From Abditibacteriota bacterium (GTDB lineage: Bacteria > Armatimonadota > UBA5829), in contig JAFSVJ010000043.1 of NCBI GenBank assembly GCA_017445025.1, positions 1-50,165 of the forward strand: DNA of 50,165 nucleotides, in the 5' to 3' direction. Of this stretch, positions 49,818-50,165 are shown one piece after another; positions within the stretch are counted from its first letter, which is position 1, and every line of letters begins with the position of its first letter. The position numbers and the translations under genes were made by a program. The notes beneath the pieces are model-generated. The model was given only the letters and a program-made list of their open reading frames with translations, had not been told where the DNA came from and ran no database searches.

Positions 49818-49879
49818 TGTCCCCCTAAGCCGTAGGCTTGGGGGGTGGCAGTTGCGTAAGCAACTGACGGGGGGGATGG
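49818..49879 (-). repeat. Palindromic repeat, family A, full copy
   Basis: TGTCCCCCTA, stem AGCC/GGCT, TGGGGGGTGGCA, stem GTTGC/GCAAC, TGACGGGGGGGATGGA. Confidence 0.85.
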
Positions 49880-50016
49880 AATTTAATGCAAAGTAAATGT
49901 GGGACTTTGTCCCACTATGGTTGGCGAGCTATAAACTTTATAGTCGCTCTTTGAAATTTAGATGCCGGTAAATGTGTCCCCCTATTTTGCGTAATAAATA
50001 CGGGATACGGTAAATG

Positions 50017-50048
50017 TGTCCCCCTATTTCCGTAGGAAATGGGGGGTG
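50017..50048 (-). repeat. Palindromic repeat, family A, half copy
   Basis: TGTCCCCCTATTTCC, GTA, GGAAATGGGGGGTG. A shorter fragment ending TGTCCCCCTATTTTGC lies at 49976-49990; both follow a GCCGGTAAATG-like or ACGGTAAATG stretch, also seen at 35337-35347. The gap 49757-50088 holds nothing else I can name. Confidence 0.7.
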
Positions 50049-50088
50049 TGAGGTGCCACGATTTCTTTGGTCAAAAAAGGAGAAATAA

Positions 50089-50165
50089 ATGGTGGCGATC
50101 AAAGACGCAAATGGTAAATATACCCTAAATTTCCGAAAATGTGTTATAATAGAAGTGGTGGAGAA
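50089..50165 (+). CDS. Possible start of a gene running off the right edge
   Basis: ATG 50089 follows AAAAAAGGAGAAATAA, a good ribosome-binding site, and stays open for 25 codons to the window end (MVAIKDANGKYTLNFRK...). The same DNA contains TGTTATAAT (50142-50150), an extended -10 followed by GGTGGAG, so the true gene may instead begin beyond the edge. No recognisable family. Confidence 0.35.
   Translation, partial: MVAIKDANGKYTLNFRKCVIIEVVE

Noticed and set aside
1134..50048. The repeated GC-rich palindromes as a CRISPR array
   Set aside because: The copies are dispersed singly, in both orientations, with variable stems and no regular spacers, and no cas gene is present.

Overview
The window is a low-GC (roughly 35-40 %) bacterial chromosome segment, probably from a gut- or rumen-type member of the Armatimonadota/Abditibacteriota or a neighbouring phylum. 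The clue is five copies of a pseudopilin whose N-terminus reads [19 protein letters not shown] followed by a [12 protein letters not shown] signature and, in four of five, a C-terminal H-x9-DG motif. To my knowledge that combination is typical of Armatimonadota and Planctomycetota-like bacteria. This is family-level inference, not a database match.

Layout. 1-1.1 kb: the tail of a MerR/HspR-like regulator, then pseudopilin 1. 1.3-8.6 kb: two paralogous secreted proteins of a large unrecognised, probably glycan-active family, flanking a DUF4434-type TIM-barrel protein. 8.7-11.2 kb: metY-cysK sulfur assimilation genes behind a long leader that looks like a cysteine attenuator. 11.5-16 kb (minus): a secreted multidomain glycosidase-like protein followed by a GntR/LacI-type regulator. 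16.6-18.8 kb (minus): a ceramidase-like protein and pseudopilin 2. 19.1-23.6 kb: an MFS transporter, a GH1 beta-glucosidase, a leucine-rich-repeat protein and a GntR regulator. 23.8-25.4 kb: pseudopilins 3 and 4. 25.6-32.6 kb: two paralogous GH-A-type glycosidases and a GH2 beta-galactosidase. 33-34.2 kb: two GNAT paralogues. 34.2-37.2 kb: a BtuF/ATPase/BtuC-type ABC importer behind a structured, terminator-containing leader. 37.4-39.3 kb: pseudopilin 5 and a GntR regulator. 39.6-46.7 kb: a four-gene operon of secreted glycan-handling proteins. 47.3-49.8 kb (minus): ftsY and an N-terminal-type comEC. A short possible gene start runs off the right end.

The genes describe a carbohydrate specialist. 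Signal-peptide hydrolases cut glycans outside the cell, the MFS permease probably brings in oligosaccharides, cytoplasmic GH1 and GH2 enzymes finish them, and GntR-type sensors beside each cluster probably provide induction. Regularly spaced sigma70-type promoters (TTGACA or TTGAAA, 17-18 bp, TATAAT) precede most units.

The least ordinary content lies between and inside genes. Several families of palindromic repeats occur in the window. Their flanks are conserved while their hairpin stems differ from copy to copy yet stay self-complementary. One family has inserted in frame into two secreted enzymes, encoding the same SSAKADATPQ peptide. Larger elements with long terminal inverted repeats sit just behind lacZ and cysK and are flanked by direct duplications of the gene end or its terminator. 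The metY leader carries a Cys-Cys upstream ORF, a 13-bp antiterminator and an intrinsic terminator. I saw no tRNA, rRNA, CRISPR array, transposase or phage gene.
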